In this document: positions 22,392 through 32,500 of the stretch, piece by piece
Layout of the letters: the number at the start of each line of letters is the position of its first letter
Position numbering within the stretch: the stretch's first letter is position 1
Origin: Spirodela intermedia
Taxonomy: Eukaryota > Streptophyta > Magnoliopsida > Alismatales > Araceae
Direction of reading: 5' to 3'
NCBI GenBank assembly: GCA_902729315.2
Contig: LR746276.1
Location: 515,001 to 579,000, forward strand
DNA: 64,000 bases
Notes under the pieces: model-generated
What the model was told of the DNA's origin: nothing
Database searches by the model: none
The model's input: the letters and a program-made list of their open reading frames with translations, nothing else
Position numbers and translations under genes: made by a program

Positions 22392-24266
22392 ATGGCGCCG
22401 GAGGCAGAGGCGGAGAGAGTCGGCGGCGGCGTCGTCCTCGTCCTCCTCTTGTTGCTGCTCTGCAACTCCGCTGGTGGGGAGACCGACAGCGGCGGCACCG
22501 CCCCCTCTCTCCTCGATCTCCAGGAGGCCCAGCTCGCCCGGCTGGAGTCTCTGGCGGAGTCCCTCTCCCAGAGCGTCTCCCGTCTCGAATCCGCCCTCTC
22601 CGAGCGGTCCAGGCCGCCGGCCGTCGACGGAGGGACGGCGATTGGGGGATCTACGCCGGCGTTCACTGCAGACGGCGGCGAGGAGGGCACGGCGGACGAT
22701 GGCGCATTGGAGCCGCAGAGCGGAGTCACGGTGACCAAGTACAAGCCCTCGTGGCCGGAGAGGTTCCATTTCGCGGCTGCGGCGCGGCTGCAGTCGGCGG
22801 CGACCTGCGCCATCGTGCTGCCCTACGAAGACTACGAGGGGCTGAGCAAGTACTTCGCGGTGGGTGACGCCCACGGCCGCGCCTACGTCTTCTCGTCCGC
22901 CGGCGACGTCCTCCTCGAGCTCCCTATTCCGCCTTCCGAGGCCCCCGTCACCGCCATGCTTGCCTACGCCTCCAGCAGGCGGAACGAGAGCCTCCTCTTC
23001 ATCGGGCATGGCGATGGCTCCATCGTAGCGCACCGGCTTGGGGAGTCCACCGGCGCAGGCGGCGCCGCCGCCGGCGACGAATGGGTCACCCTCACCGTCG
23101 GCAGCTCCCGGCCGTTCCTCCGCGGCGGGAACCAGGAAGCCCACCCGATCCTCAGCCTGGGGGTCTACGCCGCCGGCCGGGTCAAGTACGTCGTCGCCTC
23201 CGACGGCGGCGGGAGGATCAGGGTCTTCACAGAGAACGGGACTCTCTACGGGACTGCCGCCGCTTCCAGCCGGCCGCTGGCCTTCGCGAGGCAGCGGCTA
23301 CTGTTCCTGACGGAGACTGGAGCAGGGTCGCTGGACCTGCGGACGATGACGGTGAGGGAGACCGACTGCGAGGGCCTCAACGGGACTCGCGCCGCCAGCT
23401 ACGCCTTCGACGTGTCGGAGAGGTCCAAAGCCTACGGCTTCACCGGCGGGGGGTTACTGGTGCAGGTGGTTCTCCTGGGAGACGCCGCCAGCTTCAAGTG
23501 CCGCGTGAGGACGACAAGGAAGGTGGAGATGGAGGGCCCCGTCGCCATGCAGAGCATCAGGGGCTACCTGCTCGCCGTCAACCATGAGAAAGTCTTCGTT
23601 TTTAACGTCTCCTCGCACCACTACGGAAGGACCGGGGCTCCTCGGCCCCTCTTCTCCGCCAGTCTGCAGGAGATCAAGTCCCTGTTCCTGAGGCCCCGCA
23701 GCGGCGGCACCAATGACCTACCGGCGGCGCCGCCGGGGAAGCCTCTCATCGCGGGGGACCGCGAGAAACTCCTCATCCTGGGCTTGGGCGGCGGCTACGT
23801 CGGAATCTACAGGTCCAATTTCCCGGCCTACAAGTCAGAGAGCAACGCGGTGCTGTGGAGCAGCCCTGTTCTCGTCTTCCTCCTCTTTCTCATCGGAATC
23901 TGGCACTTCTACGTGAAGAAGAAGGACGTCCTCGGATGGACGCAGGAGGACTTCAATCACACCTCTCTCCCCTCCGGAGCAGACAGAGAGAGGGAGAGGG
24001 AGAGGGAGATAAGCTTTGGGGATGGCTCGGTGGGAGGGGGCGAAATCAGGGGCGGCCCCGCCATTCGTCCGATGTACGTCTCACCCCCTTCCCGATACGC
24101 CGGCGGGTCGGCCGTTCCCTTCCGGCCAGGCCCCGGCGACCCTGGTTTCAGGGGGCCAAGCGATCTGAAGTACAGGGCGCAGAGGATGGAACCTCCCGGC
24201 TTCCCCAAGAGAAGGGACCCCATGGCCACCAACACCCAGACCATCGCCGAGGACCACATTGACTGA
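22392..24266 (+). CDS. At1g75140-like membrane protein (single exon, 624 aa)
   Basis: An intronless gene of very high GC. The order of features is: a hydrophobic signal segment at residues 13-30 (VVLVLLLLLLCNSAG), a coiled-coil at about 41-75 (LLDLQEAQLARLESLAESL), a large beta-rich region at about 110-470, one membrane segment at about 486-507 (WSSPVLVFLLFLIGIWHFYV), and a basic, disordered C-terminal tail. Conserved strings match the plant family represented by the uncharacterised membrane protein At1g75140: LSKYFAVGDAHGRAYVF, FTENGTLYGT, LLFLTETGAGSLDLR, LLAVNHEKVFVFNVSSHHYG. Topology suggests a type I protein with a large lumenal propeller-like domain; function is unknown. I chose the ATG at 22392 because it puts the signal segment at the N-terminus; an in-frame ATG at 22323 would add 23 residues. 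The tail contains a DRERERERE tract encoded by a GA-rich microsatellite. Confidence 0.88.
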   Translation: MAPEAEAERVGGGVVLVLLLLLLCNSAGGETDSGGTAPSLLDLQEAQLARLESLAESLSQSVSRLESALSERSRPPAVDGGTAIGGSTPAFTADGGEEGTADDGALEPQSGVTVTKYKPSWPERFHFAAAARLQSAATCAIVLPYEDYEGLSKYFAVGDAHGRAYVFSSAGDVLLELPIPPSEAPVTAMLAYASSRRNESLLFIGHGDGSIVAHRLGESTGAGGAAAGDEWVTLTVGSSRPFLRGGNQEAHPILSLGVYAAGRVKYVVASDGGGRIRVFTENGTLYGTAAASSRPLAFARQRLLFLTETGAGSLDLRTMTVRETDCEGLNGTRAASYAFDVSERSKAYGFTGGGLLVQVVLLGDAASFKCRVRTTRKVEMEGPVAMQSIRGYLLAVNHEKVFVFNVSSHHYGRTGAPRPLFSASLQEIKSLFLRPRSGGTNDLPAAPPGKPLIAGDREKLLILGLGGGYVGIYRSNFPAYKSESNAVLWSSPVLVFLLFLIGIWHFYVKKKDVLGWTQEDFNHTSLPSGADREREREREISFGDGSVGGGEIRGGPAIRPMYVSPPSRYAGGSAVPFRPGPGDPGFRGPSDLKYRAQRMEPPGFPKRRDPMATNTQTIAEDHID

Positions 24267-25721
24267 GCTTCACTCAACCCCAGAGATCACTTGTCTGAGA
24301 GTCCAGGAACACCAGCAAAAATAAACTAGAAGAAGCAGAAGAAGCAGAAGAAGAGGAAGAAGAAGAAGAAAGCCCTAATTCTGATCCTCCAACCTCTCGA
24401 TGTGTTCAAAGGAGAAGGCCCTCGTAGACAAACTCTGCCAAGTTCTGAACCTCGTCTCTGAAAAATGTGATCACTTTTCATCTACCCGATTCTACCTGAG
24501 AACAGGAACCACCCAACTATTCTGCTTGATTGTGTGGAGCGGGTCCCTATTTTTCCATCAGGGTTTGCTTCCTCGGACCCTATTCTGGAAGAAAATATGC
24601 GGTATCTCTCACTCTGCTCATAAGAGTTCATCATTCTGGTTGACTATGTGGAGCACGTCACCTCTTTATCCAAACCCTATTCAGGTAGAAAAGTCAACTT
24701 GATTTCCTTATTCTTTTGCCATATGAATCCAATTTTCTGGAAGACTGCCGTAATTTCCCCTGTTTTTCATAGGATTTAATGCCCCTGTCGATCCCCCGTC
24801 CAGCTTTCAGCCTGATTTCTTATATCTTATAGGGAAGTCAACTTTACTTGTCAAACGTCGGGAAAGCGAAGTCCATAGGGGTTGACTTTGTATCTTTTTT
24901 ATGACGACGTGAGAGTCAGGTGTTCCACAGCTGTCCTCATGCCAGTATGACGGCCCGTTTGACTTGGAGACACTAATATTTATTTATATAATTAATTAAA
25001 ATTTCCTTCCAATGATTTTAGAACCACGAGATATTACAGATTTGGGGGGGGGGGAGAGAGAGAGAGAGAGAGATTAGCAGAACGGGTCCGGGCTTACGGG
25101 CCTTCACGACGGGCTTCGGGCTTACCCGGCCCACACCCCTGATCATTAACCCTCCCGTGATACATATACATACAATAAAAGTAACGATACAGTAATTTAC
25201 TTCAAGAAGGGTTTTATGTTAAAAAAAGGCTTGGATTAACTACTCTCAGCCGTCCGATTTTGATCGAACCATCCAAAAAGCTGAGTCCTTTGCCGCCGCT
25301 CCTCGAGCCACGGTGGCCCTTTAGGTAATACTTTTTAACTTTAGGGATTCTTTTGGAGTAGAAAGAAATGGGGAACGTGAACCAGCAGCCTTCGGCCATG
25401 TGCCACGCGGAGACATCTTGACCGTCAAATCATGGCGATCGACGGCGATCATGATAGTCCAAGGAAGTCTCCCTTTCACGACGTCATTATGGTAAAATAA
25501 TAAATATTTATAATATTCCAGATATATAATAAGTATTTATAAATAATTAGAGAGGAGCAGGGACACTGGAGTGAGAGAATCTTTTGATCGTCGGTTCTTA
25601 TGGACCTCCGTCTGCCGCAGCAGCAACTGTGAGAAGAAGGTTCCTCCTCCTCGAAGCAGCCCTCTTCATGAGCCTGCCGAAAGATTGCGGGAAGGTCCAG
25701 GGGAGCTCGGGTAGGGAAGCT
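24267..25721. other. Intergenic: 3' flank of At1g75140-like gene, promoter of DUF1218 gene
   Basis: An (AGAAG)n-rich 3' UTR stretch lies near 24330-24370. Around 24515-24700 there is an imperfect local duplication (GTGTGGAGCGGGTCCC and TATGTGGAGCACGTCACC, each followed by an ACCCTATTC word). A G-run followed by (GA)n lies at about 25045-25073, with a GGGCTT(A/C) cluster at 25090-25130. No gene recognised. Confidence 0.5.
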
Positions 25722-28700
25722 ATGGAGAGGAAGGCGCTCGTGGTTTCTGTGTCAGTGGGCTTCCTGGGCATCCTGTCTGCCGCTCTGGGCTTCGCTGCCG
25801 AGGGGAAGAGGATCAAGGTGAGCGGGAAGGGTGCGAATCCCATGGACGGGCGAAGGCTTTCTTCGCTCCTTTTACAGTCATTCTGCGCCGCGTTGTTTCC
25901 ATTCGCGCTTAGGTGTCTGCTGGCTCCTTGTCAGCATGGATACCCATGGGCGCTGCTTTCCTTTGTGCGTTGGCGTGGATTTCTGACTACCTCATGAAAT
26001 TCTCATCTTCCGATCCGATTCCTTCCTTCCCGCATTCGGCATCGGATGTGTTTCCTGGGGATCAGTCTATGTCTCATATGGAAAGACTTTCGCCCAAATT
26101 TCCTTTCCAACTGTTCATCCGTTCTTGCTATAATGATGTCATTGGCAGATCGCGATCGTGACGCCTTTCGCTAGGCTTGTAGCTCACTCGCCGGCAACCT
26201 ACGCCTTCCCTCCTATCGCACCCTGTTCTAATCTGTACCACTACAGTCGAACCACTGAGGCAGAACTTTGATGGCTGTTGTGTCTTCGCTGCAAATTAAT
26301 GGAAGCATGTCTATCCAAGGGCTTTGAGCGGCGCGTTAGTAGACGCATTCTTCTTGCTGAACTTGGTGGATCTTAATACTGATCCAATACCATTGCTCGT
26401 ACATCTTGAGACTCATGGGGGCATCCCAATCCAGATAACGCTTGGCTGCCTCTGTACTGTCACCAAATCTGTAATTATGTGGGGATGTTTCTGATGTTGA
26501 ACCAGTATCCGCCCAGAAGAAGGAAAAAAACGAGAAAAATAGAACAAAAGAGTGAAGAAAAAGAGAAAAAGAAAAGTAGTGTGAGATTTGCATAAGCTGT
26601 AGACTGCATCACATAATTGGTCTCCATGAACACCTCCCGTTCAAAGTCGGCCCATTTGAGCTTGATACTGTTCGATTCTGCTGCGTGCGCCCAACTCGGA
26701 TCGTTTACAATGATTAGGAAGTACCCATTAGTCATAAATGTATAGAATGGTATAAAATATCAATCGCGTTTATATTGTGAACTGGGAGTTGGTCATGGCT
26801 GTTCAAGCTGAGAATCATCTGTGCTTCATTTAGATGTTGTATTGTGGATATTGAGAAGAGGTAATGTTCTCATTGGCTGAGATAATTAGTTGACTTTTTC
26901 TTTTCTTTTCAGGCCTCTGATGTGCAGGTGACGACACGGGGTGAATGCGTATATCCAAAGAGCCTAGCTTTATCCCTTGGACTGGGATCAGTGATTGCAC
27001 TGATCATAGCCCAAGCAATCATTAATTCAGTGGCTGGTTGCATTTGCTGCAAGCAACGCCCACATGCCTCCGGCACAAATTGGACAATAGGATTGATCTC
27101 ATTTATTTTTTCATGGTAAACCCTTTGACTAGACCATGACATTAAGATGCTCTGATATTTTCAATTGTTTCATCTGCACGTGCGATAGATAAAATTTATG
27201 GTTCTCAAAATGTCCTCGGTCTACAGTGCAGCACGCTTTCATTTCAATGCCGCCAACTAGTTTCAGAGATTTTTCTTCTATACAAGCCAACAGATTGTCC
27301 TGCCCTTCCTTTTTTAGGGGAGAGACAGGCGTTGACCTAATAAAAATTAGTTGCCCTGCCCTTCTCTTGTTTCTTACTCATTCTGGTTCCCATTCTGACT
27401 CTTTCTTGGATCAGCTGGTCCCTTACAGAGGAATTCTACTCTTGATGGTTGGATTGTGCCCATTTCTAGCAAAACCATGTACTCTATTTGGCCTAAAACA
27501 ATCATTGGATTTTAATAGCCACTTTATGACTACTCCCTTCGGTACCCTGCAACTCTGTTTATTCATGTATTCTGTCCAAATATCCATCTTCATAGTTTTA
27601 TCGCTTACTTTCTGCATTGATAATTTCTTATGGTGTTTTTCATTCATCATGAACGAATGTGATGCATTGATAATTTCTTATGGTGTACTTGCATAAACCC
27701 CGTTGCAAAACTGCTCAGCAAGAGAGATTGCAAATAATTTTACCCAACATATTTCCTTTACTTATCTAAATGTTCTTCTATGCACGGCTCGAGCGGCCAA
27801 CTGAGCTGAGCCCGTCAAAGAAAGGAAGAACAAGTATGGCCACATTGAAGAATTGGAACGATCACTTCAAATTATTTTGACGACGAATAAAAATGGAGGA
27901 ACCAAATTTTATGAGCGTACTAGACTGATTTTCTGTTTGAATTCTTCATCAGGCCACCCTTTCGATTAATTAGCTCATGGGTTTAATTAGCTCATGGGTT
28001 TAGATTAATGAATAATTAGCATCAGGCCAATAATGCGTTTAAATGTGATTGACTATGATTAAGTTTGGTAAATTTTACTCAGATTGTTCTCATTCAAGTG
28101 CTTCACTTTGTCAGCCAGGTATATTTTTGAATGATGCGTCAAGAATAACTTGCTTCACTTTATGATTATGCATATAGACCCAAATTGCTACAAAACCTTC
28201 ATAATCGTTCGTATTTTCCTCGAATAATTCTAAACTTAGTGAGCCAACTTACCATAACATGAACATATCATCACTCCCATCATCTCCGTTGACCGAGATT
28301 GAGGATTCCACTTGTGGAAAAATAAAACAATGAAGCACAGTCCCCACATTTTTTAAGCTCATAATCGAGAAATCTTACCTGTTGGGTACCCTTTCCATGC
28401 AGGATCACCTTCATAGTCGCCTTCCTCCTGCTGCTGACTGGTGCCGCCCTCAACGACCAGCGGGGCGTGGAGAGGACGTACTTTGGCAACTACTGCTATG
28501 TCGTCAAGCCTGGGGTCTTCTCGGGCGGGGCTGTGCTGTCCCTTATCAGCGTCTCCCTGGGGGTGCTCTACTACCTCGCCATAGCATCGTCTAAGCAGCT
28601 GGAAGGTCGGGGGGGAGCCCAGATAAACCAGGGAATCGCCATGGGCAACCCTCAGATCCCACCCCAGAGTTCGCAGCCGGTCTTCGTCCACGAGGATACC

Positions 28701-28724
28701 TACAACAGGCAGCAGTTTCCCTAG
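25722..28724 (+). CDS. DUF1218 four-pass membrane protein (MWL/VCC-type), 3 exons, 206 aa
   Basis: Exons 25722-25817, 26913-27115 and 28403-28724; all junctions are GT-AG and phases agree. The protein starts MERKALVVSVSVGFLGILSA and has four membrane segments (about residues 5-27, 50-72, 86-108 and 136-158). Family-typical features are GECVYPKS after the first loop, the Cys cluster CICCK, WTIGLISFIFSW split by intron 2, and FGNYCYVVKPGVFSGGA. These define DUF1218, the family of Arabidopsis Modifying Wall Lignin and VASCULATURE COMPLEXITY AND CONNECTIVITY proteins, small ER/plasma-membrane proteins that affect lignin and vein patterning. Conserved Cys residues are present and length is normal. 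Which subclade it belongs to cannot be settled here. Intron 1 (1.1 kb) contains antisense coding-like ORFs, reported separately. Confidence 0.93.
26339..26735 (-). other. Antisense coding-like ORFs inside DUF1218 intron 1
   Basis: Two adjoining minus-strand reading frames have protein-like composition. The first begins MTNGYFLIIVNDPSWAHAAE and continues through LKWADFEREVFMETNYVMQS. The second contains FGDSTEAAKRYLDWDAP and SLKMYEQWYWISIKIHQV. A pyrimidine-rich stretch of about 90 bp between them resembles an intron. I do not recognise the family. This could be a captured gene fragment, a small nested gene, or chance. Confidence 0.3.
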
Positions 28725-28792
28725 AGCAAGGTCCCCTCTTTCTTTGTCCATTAAAAGAAACTTCCTTTTTGCTGATCGGAGCGTACCCTGTT

Positions 28793-28840
<48 letters not shown>

Positions 28841-29204
28841 CAGGTGGAGGGAGCGTCCAATCGTGTGATGTAGATAACCCTCGTTTCTCTGGTATATGAA
28901 TGTGGTTTCTTTTTTTTTGGGTAGATTGTTCATTGTTGTTCTACTCCATCAACCATCTCTCTCACTCACTCACACAGCGGTTGCTGTCGACGATGGGGAT
29001 CTTCACTCTCCGACAACGGCTGAAGTGCGAGTAAGACTAGCCGTTAAGGATGCGATTTATAATATTCTAGCCACCTTAGCGGGGTTTTCTGGCCCAATAG
29101 AGAGGTCGCATTGACCCAATAAGGGGTGGCGGTGTGGGTTTTGGGATTCAGAGCCCAATAAGGATTCAGGTGTAGGTTTTGGGATTAGTCTCTTCTTATT
29201 AGCT
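28725..29204. other. DUF1218 3' UTR and spacer
   Basis: (CT)n at about 28796-28838. Two imperfect direct repeats of about 37 bp (CCAATAAGG ... GGTTTTGGGATT) lie at about 29114-29186, on the 3' side of the tRNA gene. No protein gene seen. Confidence 0.55.
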
Positions 29205-29209
29205 AAAAA
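29205..29209 (-). terminator. RNA polymerase III terminator of tRNA-Ala
   Basis: A run of five T on the minus strand, about 24 nt downstream of the mature tRNA 3' end, as expected for Pol III termination. Confidence 0.7.
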
Positions 29210-29232
29210 GAGACGAATAAATACCTGACACG

Positions 29233-29305
29233 TGGAGATGCGGGGTATCGATCCCCGTACCTCTCGCATGCTAAGCGAGCGCTCTACCATCTGAGCTACA
29301 TCCCC
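29233..29305 (-). tRNA. tRNA-Ala (AGC)
   Basis: A complete 73-nt cloverleaf on the minus strand. The acceptor stem GGGGATG pairs with CATCTCC (one G-U), with discriminator A. The D-arm is GCTCAGATGGTAGAGC. The anticodon stem-loop CTCGC-TTAGCAT-GCGAG carries anticodon AGC, and the T-arm is CGGGG-ATCGATA-CCCCG. The internal A box (TAGCTCAGATGG) and B box (GGGATCGATACCC) are intact, and there is no intron. It lies 196 bp downstream of the CobW stop codon. Confidence 0.97.
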
Positions 29306-29500
29306 ATTGGTTAACCAAGAATATTTCAAAATATATAATAAAAATATTCAACTCCATGGAAATAGAGATGGAGAGAGAGAGAGATGACAGTTCGACCAGA
29401 GCCCGACAAAAAGCCAACCTGTTAGAGAGAGAAACTGGCGTATGAGCCATGGAAACCCCAAGGAGGGAAGAAGGGAGAGGGAGAAGGTTCTGCGGCCATG

Positions 29501-32500
29501 TCACGCCAAGCAGCCCCTGAACCCCTTCCTCAGGGCCTCCTCGTCCAGGTTCTTCCCTATGAAAACCAGCTTGCTGATCCTCTTCTCGTTCTCCTCCCAC
29601 GGCTTCCCTGGGCAGCCATCCAGCATGGAGTGGACCCCCTGAAATTAAATTAAATTAAATTTAATTTAATTAAAGACAAATGATCCGGTATAGAAGGCCC
29701 TCGTCTCATTCATAAGGTTTTAAACCATGGAAAATAAAAAAGAATCCCTCTGAGGCAATTATTACCTGAAATACATAACGCCCGGCCGGATCACTGACGG
29801 ATAAGATGCCCTTCATCCGGTATAGATCATCTCCCTTCTCATCGACCAGCCGTTCGAGCCAATCATTGGCCTGGATATGCAAAATATGGCAAAGAATTAA
29901 TAATGTTAAGGGAATCGATGCAGCTCGGATGTTTTATTTGTCTTCATTATGGAAAAAGTTACCATTTAATAGGCATTTTAGTTTCGTGTTTCTTGAACAT
30001 TTTAAAAAATAAAACTACATTTCAGTATTAAAAATTAAGATTTATCATTTATGGAAAGTGAAGAGAGGGACCCATAATAATAGTATTTTTCCTATTAATG
30101 AGAAAGAAAGTTAAACAGGAAGAGCGACCCAGTATTTTTTTTGGAAAAGATTAATAGGATTAAAAAATATCACGTATTTTACTTTTAAGAGATAATAATA
30201 ATGGGGAAATAGAATAAATAAAGTAATATTTCCAATCAATAAGCTGTGGATGATTCGAAGACGAGGGGCTGGGTTGCTAATTTGAACTATCTTGGAATAC
30301 GTCTCAAACAAATAAGAGAAAGTCAACGAAAAAAACAGGCCTACCGGGCCGGACAGCACAAAGTCAACGAACTATTCATATAAACTACAATACCAGAAAT
30401 GACATATTCATGCATAAGTAAATAAGCCGACAATAGCCATATATGGAAGGTCTCCGGCAGGCAAGACACAAAATAAGTATGTTTTGTACTATGAACCAAC
30501 CAGTTTCAACAGCAGAGAGACCAAGGAAAAAATAATCAAGACCCAAGATTATTAAATGGATAACGCATGGAGTGTAAAAAATATTAAATCCAGAGATACC
30601 TCATCAAGATCCAGAGTTTCCTCTGATACTATACTGACACTGGATACAGCCAAATCGTGTACATGATCATGATCATGATGATGATGCTCATGATCATGGT
30701 TGTGGTCATGGCGGTGGTGGTGATGCTCTCCATGTTCATCTGGTAGAGAAAGCCCACTCCACTTAAATTGACATGAAAAAGAATTTAAATTCATCCGGAT
30801 TACGACACAATCAACATAAATATACTTGAATAAAATGGTAGATGTGAAATAGTTCCACACAGGGGAACTACCAATTCTCCGGATTCAAATCATTGCAAAT
30901 TTTCGTCCAGGATTTCAAATCAGTAGGGTAAAGAAGGGGAAACTTGATATAAAAGTGTAAAAGCATTACTGTGTCCATGTTCTTCATTATGAACTTTTTC
31001 ACTGCTCGTATCTGCCAGAACTTCTGAGCCGATTCTGTGGAAATATACGCAAAAAAAAAAAAACCATAATTTTAAACATAAGTAATATTCAATATAGGTC
31101 CTCTTGAAACCTGGATAAGCTACACTTTTTCAGAAGTGGAAATATTAAAGTCGAAGAAAAAATTATTGGTTCAAGCACGACTTAAAGGAAATAAATTTGA
31201 CAAACCTGTCAAGGTCATATCCACCCACTCCTAAGACGAAATCCATGTCCACAAGTCCAAATTTGGCATGTTTGATCTGGGCCATTCCATTGATATGCTG
31301 TGAAAAAGAAAGAGGAAGCACGTGTCAAGAAAGCCCTGAATAATTGAACAGGAAACAGAAAATGGAACCTCACCTTGATTTTTCGGGTCAACATATGCAG
31401 ATCGTGTTCATCAACCAAGTCTATCTGTCAAAAAAGGATAACCCAAAATATAGGCTATTAGTCATTTGTAAAAAAATAAAATACAGCTCATATTATCCCA
31501 CACCACGTAGAGGTTGACAACTCCCTTCCCTTGAAAGCTTTCCAGAGTCAAATCATACAACACCCATGATAAATGGATAAATGTGGAGAAATGGCAACAA
31601 GGAACAGGACTAGCAGTAAACACACCTTGTTCAGTATGATCCGGTCTGCATAGGCAACCTGTTCCACTGCCTCATTCACTACCCACCTTGGTTTCACTTC
31701 ATTTAAATGTTGCATAGCATGCTTACAGTCAACCATTGTAACAACACCGTCAAGCTTCACATACCGTGAAACCAATTCATCCGAGCAGAAAGTCTCAATT
31801 ACAGGAGATGGCTTCGCAAGACCTGTAAAAGTAACGATGAGAATGATTAGCAGCTAAGACGAGGATAAGAACTCCATGTGAGATGACATCATCTGTGAGA
31901 AGAATATTAAGGCAAGATATGAGCCATGAAAGATGAAGGTTCTTATTTTTTCATTGTACTCGAGCACACCAACTCCCACCATCATCAGCTGCCCAGCCTC
32001 TACCCAACATTCAACCTAATCCTCCCTTCATTTTCTTGACTTGACACGGCCCATACTAGTAAATAACTCCCAAAAGATAGACATGTTAGGGTAACAGATG
32101 TAGCGATTTATTCCTCTAGTAGCTTCCGACGTTTTCAATGAACATCTTGTCAAAGAGCTTTTACATGATATAAGATTTCCACCAATACATAAAACAAAGA
32201 GCTTTCAATTTAATTATCATGTCAAAATAAATGACCACAGCCCATTAATTGAAGCTTATTACATATGCAGTTGCAACACATGCAACACAGATTAACCCTC
32301 TCATATTGATGTACGGTCAATATTTAATGCATGCATCCTGGTTCTGCTACAAAGATATGCATAAAACCTTATGTCATGCACAAAGAAAATGAGGTGTACC
32401 TGTTGTTTCTATAACAATGTGATCAAATTTGTCTCGTTTGTTCTTGACCAGCTTCAAAAGCATTTTAACTAGGTCTCCTCTTACAGTACAACATAAGCAA

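Noticed and set aside
22263-23144. 293-codon ORF antisense to the At1g75140-like gene
   Set aside because: High-GC shadow of the real sense gene, which has clear family motifs.
27226-27696. 156-codon ORF in DUF1218 intron 2
   Set aside because: Contains an internal 48-bp direct repeat, has no domain, and lies between two well-supported exons.
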